Assembly: GCA_051294375.1 (NCBI GenBank) | Contig: JBJCIZ010000239.1 | Location: 123,036-187,035 of the forward strand | Length of the DNA: 64,000 bases | Reading direction: 5' to 3' | Origin: Paraspadella gotoi | Taxonomy: Eukaryota; Chaetognatha | Shown: positions 34,791-47,275 of the stretch, piece after piece | How the letters are laid out: each line of letters opens with the position of its first letter | Numbering within the stretch: position 1 is the first letter of the stretch | The notes under the pieces: model-generated | What the model saw: only the letters and a program-made list of their open reading frames with translations | Database searches by the model: none | Told to the model about the DNA's origin: nothing | Made by a program: the position numbers and the translations under genes

Positions 34791-37154
34791 CGTTAGCCTG
34801 GAAAATATCCTTCCCCCAGCAGGAAAATCACCATATTTTTGGATTATCATCGATCTTTTCTCAACGTCCCGATTATGATGCATAATTTCGTTTGGCGTCA
34901 GGCAGGCTGCCCCATGCTCTCTCTCTCTCTNNNNNNNNNNNNNNNNNNNNNNNNNNNNNNNNNNNNNNNNNNNNNNNNNNNNNNNNNNNNNNNNNNNNNN
35001 NNNNNNNNNNNNNNNNNNNNNNNNNNNNNNNNNNNNNNNNNNNNNNNNNNNNNNNNNNNNNNNNNNNNNNNNNNNNNNNNNNNNNNNNNNNNNNNNNNNN
35101 NNNNNNNNNNNNNNNNNNNNNNNNNNNNNNNNNNNNNNNNNNNNNNNNNNNNNNNNTCTCGTTTTCTCATGCATAAAATCTTCGGCATCAAGCAGTTGTT
35201 CTGTTGTCTCTTTCTCTCACACTTTAGTTCTCTCTTTTTTTAAGGGAACAGTGTTTTTCGCATCNNNNNNNNNNNNNNNNNNNNNNNNNNNNNNNNNNNN
35301 NNNNNNNNNNNNNNNNNNNNNNNNNNNNNNNNNNNNNNNNNNNNNNNNNNNNNNNNNNNNNNNNNNNNNNNNNNNNNNNNNNNNNNNNNNNNNNNNNNNN
35401 NNNNNNNNNNNNNNNNNNNNNNNNNNNNNNNNNNNNNNNNNNNNNNNNNNNNNNNNNNNNNNNNNNNNNNNNNNNNNNNNNNNNNNNNNNNNNNNNNNNN
35501 NNNNNNNNNNNNNNNNNNNNNNNNNNNNNNNNNNNNNNNNNNNNNNNNNNNNNNNNNNNNNNNNNNNNNNNNNNNNNNNNNNNNNNNNNNNNNNNNNNNN
35601 NNNNNNNNNNNNNNNNNNNNNNNNNNNNNNNNNNNNNNNNNNNNNNNNNNNNNNNNNNNNNNNNNNNNNNNNNNNNNNNNNNNNNNNNNNNNNNNNNNNN
35701 NNNNNNNNNNNNNNNNNNNNNNNNNNNNNNNNNNNNNNNNNNNNNNNNNNNNNNNNNNNNNNNNNNNNNNNNNNNNNNNNNNNNNNNNNNNNNNNNNNNN
35801 NNNNNNNNNNNNNNNNNNNNNNNNNNNNNNNNNNNNNNNNNNNNNNNNNNNNNNNNNNNNNNNNNNNNNNNNNNNNNNNNNNNNNNNNNNNNNNNNNNNN
35901 NNNNNNNNNNNNNNNNNNNNNNNNNNNNNNNNNNNNNNNNNNNNNNNNNNNNNNNNNNNNNNNAAAAAAATGCCGATAATTATTGGTCGCCCACTGGGTG
36001 GATTTCTTTGTGTTCATTTACGAACCATGATGGAGAAAATATTTATTAAGGCTTACAAATGAATGAATATGAATATGAATGAATGGATCATTTGTGTTAA
36101 GTGTTAGGTATCTTATTAGGAGGTAACTATTTCAAGAATGTAGTTTTCAGTAATGTTTACATACGTTATTTGAAAGGATTGGATACAGTGGATAGGATAG
36201 GTAAGTACTAGGAAATAATAAAAAGAGGATATAGAAGACATTGAGAAACAGAAAGTAGCTCAATATATATGTATATATATTTATACATGAACATCATCTC
36301 GTTTAAAAAAGCTCGTCGTTGTCTTCTTCTTCGTCATCGTCCCGTTCAGGGTCGGTGAAAAGTGCTCACGCGGGAATCACAGTTTTGATTTGGGAATTTT
36401 CGTCCAAGAAAAAAAAAACCCAAAAATAAAATCAAAAAACAAAAAAACCGGATTTGAAAATATGGAAAAAGCAGAGAGAAGAAATTGAATAGAAGATAGA
36501 AAATGAAAAAAAGAGAACAGAGGAAGGCAGAGAAAGAGATAGGGAAGCATTTAACGAAAAAAGAGTAAATAGTATAATTTATATATAATATAGTATGTAT
36601 AGTAGATAGTATATAGTATAATTTATACTATAAACAGATATTTCAAACCCCTTTTGCGTATAAATATCCTTTCTTCATTTCAAAAATCAGTAGTAAAAAA
36701 AAACTCATTCACTATTTGATTTCCAGGTAATGAATGAAACATATGCCAAATATTAACAAAATTATATTAGTCGGACTCTTTTTAAACGTGAGACGGACGG
36801 ACCGACCGACAGACCGACCGACAGACCGACCGACCGACAGACTTCCATCTCGAGAAAATCGAACGTCGAAGGAAAAAAAAAAAAAGACGAAGTTGTTAAC
36901 TGAGTTCATCCTTTTCCGCAAGAAAAGCAGATGGTTTTGGGATTTTCACCCAATTTTTTTTTCTCTCTTTGTCTTTCTATTTTCTTTATCTTATTTTTTC
37001 TTCTTTTTTCTTTCTCGGGTCGTTTCGTCCCGCGGGCGAGAAACTCTCGTCTATTACTACGTTGATATGTTGGATCAATGTGTTAAGTTTTGTCATTGCG
37101 TTATGTTAATATGCTACTAGACATAAATTTTATTATTGCCATTGAAAAAGAAAT

Positions 37155-37290
37155 TAACAAGTTTGAGCAAACAATGTCGGATCTGCCCACGATCATTATC
37201 GGTAATTAATTAATTAATAATTATATTATTCAAGTTAATGAATTAATCAATTAGGCAATTAATTAATTAATTTGATCCAAAAAGTTTGTT
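37155..37290 (+). repeat. junction motif plus TTAATTAA tract
   Basis: TTTGAGCAAACAATGTCGG then ATCTGCCCACGATCATTATC, followed by TAATTAATTAA words and TTTGATCCAAAAAGTTTG. The layout matches copy B at 21388-21530. The inverted partner is 31170-31310. Confidence 0.85.
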
Positions 37291-37650
37291 TTTTGGACGG
37301 ACGGACGGACGGATGGAGGGACAGACAGACGGATGGACAGACATAATTTTTTTTGTATAATTTATCATAATTCGATGTTCTGACATGCTATAAGTATGTG
37401 CCCGACAATATTGAGGGGGCGGACCGACGGACCGACAAAGTGAATTATAGGATCGGGATCTGCTGATAAGCTGATAAGCTGACATGATGGACGGACGGAC
37501 AGACAGACAGACGGACGGACAGACATCATTTTTTTATATGATTTATCATAATTCGATGTTCTGACATGCTTTAAGTGTGTGCCCGACAATATTGAGGGGG
37601 CGGACCGACGGACTGACAAAGTGAATTATAGAGTCGGGATCTGCTTATCA
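37285..37650 (+). repeat. ~185-bp tandem repeat with GGAC/GACA runs (right arm)
   Basis: Two clear units, 37297-37480 and 37485-37648. Each is ordered as GGACGGACGG / GACAGACAGACGG run, ATTTATCATAATTCGATG, TTCTGACATGCT, GCCCGACAATATTGAGGG, GGACCGACGGACCGAC, GAATTATAG and GGGATCTGCT. A degraded relative lies near 42060-42360. Confidence 0.85.
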
Positions 37651-37794
37651 AAACAACATATCTTTATTGATGAATATAAAATGCCTTTTAGTATTTTTAT
37701 TGGAAAAGCTAGTAAAAGTAAAAAAATACTCGAAGTCAAAAAAGGAAAATACTCGCTTCCAGCTTACTTCTCTTCCAAAGAGAAGCCCTCAGCA

Positions 37795-37866
37795 AAGCTT
37801 TCGCCGCCGACCCTGCGGCGCCGCCGCCGCCGCCGCCGCCGTCACCGCCTTCACCGCCGCTGTCTC
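37795..37866. repeat. (CCG)n block, right arm
   Basis: GCCGCCGCCGCCGCCGCCG run flanked by AGCAAAGCTTTCGCC and GCTGTCTCAACTGAAATCG; both flanks are kept in the left arm. Confidence 0.8.
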
Positions 37867-38694
37867 AACTGAAATCGTCTTTGACTCTCTGTCAACTTCG
37901 TTCCTAAAATCTCGAATTCATCGGAAAAAAAGATTTTTATTCTGAAATCCGTCATTTTTGACAAGTTGACTGTTTGTTTAAACTGGCGGAAAAAAAACAA
38001 CTTTCAATGCACCGAATTGTTTTCGTTCTAACTTGTAAACAATCCAGGGAGAAGAAATGAAAGTACAATAAAGTTAGAAACAATAAGATATTGCGCATTT
38101 GTTTTTTACAAGCCTCTCTTCAGAGCTCATTTGCATAATATTGTGCGAAGTTTTCAATACATACGAATGAATAACCAAGAGAAAAAAAACTCCGGGGTCC
38201 GTCTGTTACAGATTTAGAATTAGAGAACATTCTGTGAGAGACCTTGTGCTTTAACCTCTTTCTTGGTCATTTCCCACAGATTATAGAGTGCACAAATATT
38301 CATCGATAAGATTGCCTTCCTACATTGTCCAATATTATGACGCTCTATAAAACTAATCTATATCTGATACCTGATATCTGCTATCGTGTGAATTAGTTAA
38401 TAACATTTTATTCATGATTCCATTTAATCATTAGTGTCTTTTGTTTTTGTTTAAATTTAATAGCTTAGTTTTTTCTTGTTTACCGTTTTTACACATTGGT
38501 ACTAAATAAAATTAAAAAACAAAAACAAACAAATCCCATAATATTACTTTTTATTAACGAAAAAATAAAGCATAAAATATCTTGTCTTTCACCGAAACTC
38601 GTCACCCATTTGGACTCACCCTCCCTTCCCTTTCTTCACCTGTGGCCATAATTCACTCACCTCACCTCACCTCGATTTTTCCCATCCGAACTCT

Positions 38695-38735
38695 TCCGAC
38701 CTTACCTTACCTTACCTTACCTTACCTTACCCCTC
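38695..38735. repeat. (CCTTA)n pentanucleotide run
   Basis: Six CCTTA units on plus. The left-arm partner (about 29580-29610) is degraded to one or two. Confidence 0.85.
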
Positions 38736-39409
38736 GTCTCTCCCCCTCATTCTACCAACCAATCTCAGCGACGCTGTCCTCGGGGTCAGTTTAAAGGTGA
38801 GGTCCGGAATCGACCCGGTGCTTCTCTCCTGGGGGATTTCGAGGTGAGGTCAAACAAAAGCCAAACGTCGCATCGAACGAACGAAGGACGAAGATTTTCC
38901 GACTTTTTTTTTTCTTTTTTTTCTTTTTTCTTATTTTTCTTCTTTTTTATATTCCTATTTCTTGCTTTTCTTTTTTCTATCACTTTTTTTCGCTTTTCAT
39001 TTTTTCTAGTTTTTTCTCTTCCTATTTTTAGTTGCGACGCGAGATCTTCGATTGGTCGGTCCGTCGGTCCGTCGGTATGCCCGTCCGTCGATCTGTCCCA
39101 CTGACGTTAAAAACGCTTACAACTTGCCTATAGTTTGTTGCTCATTTGTTAAAAATCAAATCTAAGCGACTACTGGCACCGCCTTTTGTTTTTAAAGAAA
39201 TCTATAAAATATAAGAAATAAATGACATGATAAGTAAAAAGAAAAGTAATGCGGCGCAACACCTTGGAATAGCCATTCCTTGTTTCTTTTTCTATTTTCC
39301 TTTTTTCTCCTTTTTTCTCTTCCTCTTTTTCCACCTTTTTTTTTCTCTCTTCCATTTTTCTCCTTTTTTTCTTTTTACTTTTTTATTTTTTAATTTCCTT
39401 TCCCTCATC

Positions 39410-39500
39410 TTCTCTCTCTCTCTCTCTTTCTTCTCTCTCTTCCTCCTCTCTCTCTCTCTCCTCTCTCTCTCTCCTCTCTCTCTCTCTTCCTCTCTTCTTT
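39410..39500. repeat. (CT)n microsatellite
   Basis: Interrupted CT run inside the right arm. Confidence 0.9.
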
Positions 39501-39687
39501 CTCTATCTTCCTCCCTCACCCCTAACTTACCCTTTTAACTCGCTTTTCACTAACTTATCCACTCTGAGTTTCCACTCATCCGCCATGGTCTTGATGTCGC
39601 CTCTGCAGATTCTTCGAATCCAACGAATTTCGTCGAAAACGAAACCTTAAACATTGAGGGAAGAAAAAAAGAGGTTGCAGGAATTCT

Positions 39688-39718
39688 GTCGTCGTCGTCG
39701 TCGTCGTCGTCGTCGTTG
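39688..39718. repeat. (CGT)n triplet microsatellite
   Basis: Ten CGT units. The left-arm partner (near 28508) has only ACGACGACGAC. Confidence 0.9.
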
Positions 39719-39849
39719 TTTATAGAGTTGATACCTTTTATAGTTCGTCTTCGTTGTTGTTGTTGTTCTTTGTTTTTGGTTGGAAGGGATAACTTTTTGT
39801 TAAAAAAGAGAGAGAGAAAGTGAGNNNNNNNNNNNNNNNNNNNNNNNNN

Positions 39850-42050
39850 TTTGCATCTGAAGTGATGGCAATGGAGTGGCGTTGCCCCTTGAGTAAAGAG
39901 CATAGTGAAAGTATTTTCTCATGTTATATTTCATACCATATTTATCTTACCTACCCTTACCAACATACTTTCTTCCACTCAAAATTCGTCTCTATCAAAT
40001 TATCTCTAATACACTATTTTTTAGTCTTTGAAAGCGCAGATTCCCTCAAAAAAGTTTCGACAAAGAAAAATATATATTTTCTTAATTCCAAAAATTTTTC
40101 ATTAAGTTAGCATAAAAAAATTAAAACAAACCTATACTTTTTATAACTAAAATTCAAATTAAATAAGTTAACTATATTACGTTTCTTTTTACTGTGATTT
40201 TGACCCAGCTTTAATGAACATATTTTTTTAAAAAAGGAGTTATAATTCCTTATATCAACTTTTCGTGATCGGAATTTCCGACTCTGCTTTCAAGAAATAG
40301 TAAACTCACAACAACGTTTAAGGGAATTTTAAATCACATTTTCTATGGTGATTACTATGGCAACAAATCATGACGGACTGGCAAAAAATACACAAAAGAT
40401 TTTTTTATCTGGTATCATCATGGCACAGGTACAAACCTTCTCGTTATGAGCCTTACCTATTCAAGGAATTTTGATCTCAACCTTTGATTTGAAATATTTT
40501 GTCTCACGACTTTGTAACTTCTGGTGACATGTATGAGAAGGGCGTTTTCCACTTGAGGGGATGGCAATTCAAAGTAGCGTTTCGCCTTTTCAGAGTGATG
40601 GTATGAAATATTGGCTCGTTTGCATCTGAGGTGATTGGCACTGAAAAGTGAGGAACTAAATTAGAAATCCCCTTTGGAGAGCAACATTTCCGTCATTAGA
40701 AGTTAGTCACGGTCGGCGACGTCATCCTCTCCGTGCCCGTGACTCTCAGTCTGCTAACATTGTACCTCATTTTTTAACATCAGCGAATCGCAAAATCATA
40801 ACTCCGATCTTGTAATCACTCTCTGTGAATTCCTCTTCTCTTCGTTCTCTCGTTTTACATCTCCACGTTACTTCTTATCAGAGTTCCACAAAAACAGATT
40901 TTCCTGTCTCTTGCATTATGTGCCTGCGCGAGCAAATGAGTGTCTTTGAGTCGCTATCATCCTCGATGTCTAATAAACATTTTAATGTAAATTTAATGAC
41001 TTTTCTAGACCGCAATAATTTAAATCATGTAGATCAATTACTTGAAAATAATATTGAAAATCGTGCCGTGGAAAATGGAATATTTACTCCATAATTATTA
41101 TTTATTAAATAATTGGATAGAAAAATTGAAATGAAAATTTGTGTGTGGGTAGATAACTACTATTGTTGATTAAGCTGGATATAAGTGATCTGTTTTTGTC
41201 CGATCTTGTCATATCGGATAGGAGTGGACAAAGAGTTTATATAAACCGGTTGATTGATTCGGGATTGATTGATTTGATTGAATATGATTGAGGAAGAACT
41301 TTTGATTGAATGAATTGATTAATTGATTCCATTGGATTGCATCTAATTGTTTAATTGAATTGATCATTTTGAATTCTGAATCTTGATTGTATAGATATTT
41401 GATTTGATTATGATCAAATTTATTGCCTAAATTGTACTCGAGACATTATTGCCCGTGTTGCCGCATATATATTTTGAACAGTTTCGGAGCCGATAATTAC
41501 GACAATGTGAGCAGAATTATGCCATGTTGACCACATATCTAAGTCAGCTGCCCAAATTTATGCAGTTGACTAAATATGTGCAAGGCTGATTTAAATTATT
41601 GGAAGTTGAATCGAATTTGCAAGTTGGTATTGGCCACAGCTACTTGGTAATATATTGCATAGAACTAATTGAAGTTTAATAAGATTGTTTCCATAATGAT
41701 TTATTTAAGTAAACTGCGGTTAAATTTATTTGTGTATATCAGGATAAATTGGAGAGTCAGAAAAATTACCGAGCATAGATATTGATTTATTATCGAGAGA
41801 TTAGCTTATTACCAGAGCAGAGAGAGAGCAGCGCCTAATTATCGAAAGGCCCGGATATCCGAGCAATGGATTGTACTAAACTTAGTTTGCCTTTAAACAT
41901 TCCACTTTGTAAGCAGTAGATTCATCGAGAACCTTTAAGTATTCAGAGCTCCCACACCACTATGTCCATAACGAGACCAGCAAAAATTTGATTATTTCAA
42001 TCCAACGATTAGAGTACCACACTCTTGCGAGAGTCATTGGAGACTTATCG
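39850..42050. other. single-copy-looking noncoding DNA
   Basis: Few microsatellites and no partner elsewhere in the window, apart from the short shared word TTTGCATCTGA(A/G)GTGAT at 39850 and 40619. An 89-codon open frame (40825-41094) has no recognisable domain. 41270-41420 is GATTGATT-rich. Confidence 0.5.
40825..41094 (+). other. unassigned 89-codon open frame
   Basis: Starts ATGAATTCC. The composition is mixed rather than repeat-derived, with a Ser-rich N-terminus and an Asn/Leu/Glu-rich end reading DQLLENNIENRAVENG. I recognise no family. It is the least repeat-like open frame of its size in the central region, which is the only reason to list it. Confidence 0.15.
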
Positions 42051-42059
42051 ATACGAAAG

Positions 42060-42365
42060 GGGAGGACGGATCAGACATGACAGACAGACGACCACACAGA
42101 CAGAAATGAAAATGACAGACGGTACGGGACGGACTATCATATTATTCTGGTGATTAATTCTATCATTTTTATTTTCTATACACGATAATAATTAACATGG
42201 AAATAAAAACAAAGCATTGTGGCGCAGTAATATCCTGGTGGCAGTAATATTCACACTGCGAGCAGCAATAATTATCGATAATTCGAATGTTCTGACATAT
42301 GATTGAACAAACTGACGCGACAAGATGGATATGGGGCAGACAGACGGATCTGTCTGCTGATACAA
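42060..42365. repeat. degraded GACA/GGAC tandem-repeat relative
   Basis: CAGACAGACG runs, ATTATCGATAATTCGAATGT and GTTCTGACAT echo the 37285-37650 unit. Confidence 0.5.
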
Positions 42366-42549
42366 GACGTCACAGAGCGCACATGTGGAGCAAATCACAC
42401 ACACACAGTAGTATTTCTTGTACACTTATTTTCACAAGACATTTTGTCAAAGGAGTAAGACGTAAATAATAATTTTCATAAGCTGATCGATATCTTAACC
42501 CCAACTCACATGAAATTTCATCCGTCGGAGAAATCCATTTGTAATTAGT

Positions 42550-43270
42550 GATTCGCAAAGACGTTTAAATAACAGGCACGACGGCACCCATAGCCCCACC
42601 GTCGCCCGGCTCCCATCTCCGACTCTCTTTCACGGATCTCTCTAGGTGTCGGGCTCCGTGTGTGCGCCGCGCTTTCCTCTTTCGTTCTAAATCCTTTCTT
42701 TCTTTGCGTGAGGCGGACTCGTTTCATCGCTGTACACCTCGCCTCCTCTCCGTGTCACATGCTTTCTCTCTTATCAAATTCCTCTCCTCTCGGGGCTCTC
42801 TTGCCTCATCCCTTTCTCGTTCATCTCTTTTCCGAGGGTCGGCGTTGGCCCTCCCGGCAAAATAAACGGGGCCGCTGCCCTTTCCATCATTTTTTCTCTC
42901 TCTTTTTTTTCTTTTCCCTCTCTCTCCGTCTTTTCTAGTTGGGTTCTCACTCCCTAGTTTCTGGACGCGCCTCGCCTCGGTCTCGCCTTCTCGTCGTTCT
43001 TTCACTCTCTCTCTGCTCGTCGTCTCTCATCCGTCTCTGTATTCTTCCGTCACGGGGATAGATAAGAAAGGGTTATTTCTTTTCAGAGTCTTTCCGGTAA
43101 ATTATCACTAACGCGCCCACGGAACAGATTCCCGGAAAGGCCAGGCTGTGAGACCCGGACTGGGCGCACAGGCTGGGGACACGGCTCGCCGCGGGGGCGG
43201 GGCGGTCCCTGCGAGCCGGGACAACAGGAACTGACCGTAGAGCAAAGCGCACGCGACGGCGACTGAGCAA
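42550..43270. promoter_or_regulatory. GC- and CpG-rich island, possible promoter
   Basis: Local GC and CpG content rise well above the surroundings. The core at 43110-43265 has GGGGGCGGGGCGG (GC-box-like) and several CGCG/GCGC words. A pyrimidine-rich stretch (42660-43060) precedes it. No TATA box, start codon or recognisable first exon is evident. The function is inferred from composition only. Confidence 0.25.
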
Positions 43271-43599
43271 AAGGAAAAGAAGGAAACAGAAGAAACTGTA
43301 AAATTCCGGAAGTAACTTTTTTCTCTCACTGCAGCAAAAAATGTACTTATTTGTTTGGTTCTTTTTCTTTATAGTCCTGTTTTTTTTAAAAAAACATATG
43401 CGGTTCGTTTCGCGTTTTCATCGACGGTGGCGACCCGACTTAATTGCCCTTTGCCTCCAGATAGTTTTCTTTTTTCGTTATAATTGAGAATAGGCTCAGA
43501 AAAATTGAAGTTAATTCTTCTTAATGGAATGTTTTTTAGTGTTTGTTTCGTTTCAGTTAATCAGGGAAGGAAAAAAACCAATAAAAGTCACCCGTGAGG

Positions 43600-45036
43600 T
43601 GGAGCCTATGGTTCTGTTCCCGATGGCCGAGAAGTCGCCAGAAGGAAAAAAAGAAATGTGAAATCTCTCCTCCTTCTCTCTGGTCTCTCTCTCCTCACCT
43701 CTCCTTCTCTCGTTCTTCTTCTCTCTCTCTCTCTCTCTCTCTCCCTCTCATCTCTCTCTCATCTCTTCTCTTCGTTCTGATCTTATCGCGATGGAAATGA
43801 AAAAGGTTTTGCAGCTGACCGCCGCCGCCTTGCCCGCCGCCGACGACGAACGCCACTGATCGAAATGCCCGGAAAGGGATGTCTGTATATAACTATCTTT
43901 CGCACGCGCGAAATAAAAAGTTCAAAAAAGCCTTGAATGAGAAGCCAAATAAAAGAACGGAAGAGAAAAAAAAGAAAAGAAGTAAAGAGATTAGAAGAAG
44001 TGATGCTTGGGCCTTGTTGTTCTTCGCCGTACAATCCGCCCCGTGCCGAGGGTCTGGCGGAACACCCAGCCGGGGACGAGGAAGAGGAGGAGGATATGAG
44101 GAAAGAGGAAGAAAAGAAAATGGGGGCTTCTATCGACCTCCGATGGTCTCTCACATGTGAACCGTAAAACGGCGACCAATAAATTGTCGTCGAGTCGTCC
44201 GTATCAGGGTCATCGTCGTTTTTTTTTCGGCCTCGTTTTCGTCGTCGCCTGTCGTCCGTCGTCTTCAAAGTTATTGTTCTTTGAGAGAGCAGGTATTTCC
44301 TCAGTAACGGATTTTTATCGCCTTGCTGCGTGGCCTACTAAAAAATCTGGCGCGCCGCGGTTCAATCTTTGATGCCATTTATCTAGAGAGAGGTAGAAGA
44401 GAGAGAGAGAGAGAGAGAGAGAAGGAGAGAGGAGAATAACGAGAGTTAGAGAGAGTAGAGAGAGAGCTTGTCGACTTGCCTTTTTTTCGTTTCACCTGTT
44501 TTTAGCTTTTAACGCTCAAAAAGTTGTAACAAGAAAAAGAGGCTCGTCTTCGTTCAAATAAGGTTATGTAACCATTAAAGAGTCCATGGAATCACTTAGC
44601 ATTCGTAGAATTATTGTTCAAAGAATCTTGGGTTCATTCTCATCTCACGATTTAGCAACAATGCCAGTGGATATTCTGTTATTTCGTGGTTATATTTAAA
44701 ACTTGATTCAGACAATAGACATGTTAATATGAGAGAAAAGTTTATGATCACTTTAATACCAATAAAAATAGTTCATTGTCCACTTTTCACCTTACTTAAA
44801 TCATATCTTACGTTACTCTTCTCCCGCGAGAATCTAGACTCCTTCGGCTTTGGAACTCTCAGCACCGAATCCAATACTATTTAATATCGCCTTTGGTCCG
44901 CGCGGAAGTGGAATTATCTAACGCGGACGCGCCCCCTTAATTCCTCTTTGCGGGCTATGAACCTACAGAAAGGAAACTATCTTTTACACGCCGTCACGCA
45001 TGCAAATTTCATTAGGTCTCCACTTTAATTACGAAG

Positions 45037-45067
<31 letters not shown>

Positions 45068-45335
45068 CAGAGGAGAGGAATTTAGTTTCTGCAAATTGTT
45101 TATTGTTGGTTTTTTTTAGTTTTTGGTTTAACCGCAGTAGTTCAACAAAAAAATTTAAAATTTCGACTTACTGATTACTCGGATGAGGGCAGATTCACAA
45201 ACTTTAATTACTAACGAGTAAATTATCTAAATAGCTGATGAATGAAGTAACCGGAATGTTTGACCAATAAAAATCTTCCCTTAATGTAGTTCAATAATTA
45301 CGGGTATTTTTTAGTCAATAACCCACTCTCATATA
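43600..45335 (+). repeat. inverted repeat W, left arm
   Basis: Reverse-complement match to 45625-47275. Anchors: GATCGAAATGCC (43858; partner GGATCGCGAAACAGAATGCATTTCG near 47155), GGAACACCCAGCC and GAGGAAGAGGA (44060-44095; partner near 46990-47040), AAATCTGGCGCGCCGC (44343; partner 46705), AATAGACATGTTAATATGAG (44716; partner 46300). Noncoding as far as I can see. Confidence 0.8.
44398..44470. repeat. (GA)n microsatellite
   Basis: GA run in the left W arm. The right arm has a CT run at about 46590-46670. Confidence 0.9.
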
Positions 45336-45624
45336 TTAAACAGCGGGGTTTAAGGGAAAAATTTTTTGCAAAAAAGATATAAAAGAACCCCTATACCTCT
45401 TTTAGTTCCCCACCGGGGAACACGGTAGGAGAAATTGATTTTATGTATTTGATTTTTTTCTTTAAAAATAAAAAGAAAAAAAACCCCTCTTAAAAGAAAA
45501 TTATTCCCCCCTCCTTTCCCTCAAAACCAACAAAAAAACAAGACGCAACGGGAGAGGAGAGAGGAAGAAGAGCAGAGAGAGAGGTCTAGTTTTTAAATTT
45601 AGTCACGGAAGATGAGGAGAGATT
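45336..45624. other. low-complexity spacer of inverted repeat W
   Basis: Homopolymer-rich. Contains GTTCCCC-acc-GGGGAAC (45405-45421), a perfect 7-bp stem near the centre of symmetry. Similar homopolymer junk occurs at 30135-30200. Poor base calling is a plausible cause. Confidence 0.6.
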
Positions 45625-47275
45625 GGATCTGCTGCAAAGTTTATACGCTAATGCGAGTTATAACTAAAACGTAATATTGACTAACATTAAGGGAGAATAT
45701 TATGGTCAAGGACTCCTACTCATTCGGTCCAGCTATTTAATAAATTTAACTGCGAATTATATTAGAAAGAAGAGGTTTGAAATATCTCAGGTACCGAACA
45801 TATACAAGGTGTCGAATTTATTTGTTGAGTCATAAAGGTTAAAAAGCACACAAAAAACTGAAAAACGCAAAGAACAATGCAGGGACTAAATATCTGGACA
45901 ATCACTGCTCCAGGTAGCGCCGAACCTCCATACTGCTACATCTCTCTCACTACTCTCCTCATGGCTCGTAAATTAAAGAGTGGAAGATCTTTAAAATGAA
46001 ACTTTGGGCATGCAGTGACGGACTAAAAAAGAGTTTTCCATTTAGGTGTGGTTCATAGCACAGGAGGTTAGGGAGGGCGCGTCCGGTAGATATTCCCAGC
46101 GTGATCCGCAGGTGCCTTAAGGATATAATGGAGGGTTTATTACGCACGGATCGTGGAGAGATTACCAAGCCAGAGAAGAGTCTAGATTTCAGCGAGAAGG
46201 ATAAGTAAGAGGATATGAGTTAGATAAGAGGTGAAGATGACATGAAAACTATTTTGGTATTGTAATATAGAAGGATCAATAAAACTTTTTCACTCATAAA
46301 TACATGTCTATTCTGTCAAGTGGGTTTAAATATACACGAAAAATAACAAATATCATTCCGCATTGTTCGAGTACACTGACCGAGAGCACAATGACAAGAT
46401 TTTGAGAACATAATTCTATCACGATCTAAGTGATGATTCCATGACTTCTATGACTGAGCCTAATTGAAACGAAGATATCGAACCTCTGGTTCTTCGTACA
46501 TGGGCCTACTTTTGAGCGGTTAAAAGCATAAAACAGGTAGATAGTGACAACGAAAACGCCAGATCGAGCAGAAGCTCATCACTTTCCTACTTCTCTCTCT
46601 TCTCTATCTCTTCTCTCGTCACCTCTCTCCATACGGCTTCTCGGAGTCTCTCTCTCGTCGACTCTCTCTATGACTGAGGAACGCACAAAAAGAGTATTAG
46701 ACCCGCAGCGGCGCGCCAGATTTTTATTTTAGGCCAGGGCGACAGTATCAGGCGATAAAAATCCGTTACGAGAAATAATCCTGACTTCTCTCAGAACGAA
46801 CATAACTTTGAAGACGAACGACGGCACAGGGACGACGTAAAACGAAGCCGAAAGAAGCGACAGGATGTACCTGGTTAACGACGAGACGACCGACAAATTT
46901 GAGTTGGTCGACCGTTTACGCGGTTACATGTCCTGAGAGAGCTCATGGTAGGTCGTGAAGCCCCATGCTTCTTTGCCCTTCCGCATCCTCAGTCCTCTTC
47001 CTCGTCCCCTTGTCCCAGTAGGACCTCGGCCACTGGGTCGATTGTCTGCGAGAAGCAAAGGCCGCAACTTCACTTCTTCTTCTTTTCTTCTTTTCTCTTT
47101 TTTGTTTCTCCGTATTCTTCTTTTTTTGTCTTCTCTCGCTTTGACTTTTTATTTGGATCGCGAAACAGAATGCATTTCGATAGTTTCGGTGGGGGAGTCG
47201 TCGGCGGCGGCGCAGGCAGGCGAGTTCGGTTATTCTCTATGGCTAGCACTTCGGGCATTCTCCACTCGCCGAAGT
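45625..47275 (-). repeat. inverted repeat W, right arm
   Basis: Partner of 43600-45335. Ends next to a (GA)n run (47276-47370), immediately followed by X copy 2. Confidence 0.8.

Larger units (their letters stand above)
32774..35963. other. spacer between the Y arms, microsatellite-rich and gapped
   Basis: Holds CT and GA runs (33090-33210, 33275-33410), a second copy of the 23.74-kb dispersed repeat (33712-33840), a ~135-bp tandem array (34294-34790) and N gaps at 34467-34491, 34931-35156 and 35265-35963. No gene recognised. Confidence 0.6.
35964..39790 (-). repeat. large inverted repeat Y, right arm
   Basis: Reverse-complement partner of 28425-32773. The arm is about 0.5 kb shorter than the left, from indels and tract-length differences. 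The inner edge begins immediately after the 699-n gap. Confidence 0.85.

Noticed and set aside
35217-36017. 266-codon minus frame and similar large frames across N gaps (for example 7672-8405)
   Set aside because: Nearly all codons are unknown bases; no coding evidence remains once gaps are removed.
43879-44167. Overlapping ORFs in palindrome W
   Set aside because: None has a domain, and the inverted copy (46.9-47.0 kb) does not keep the frames.
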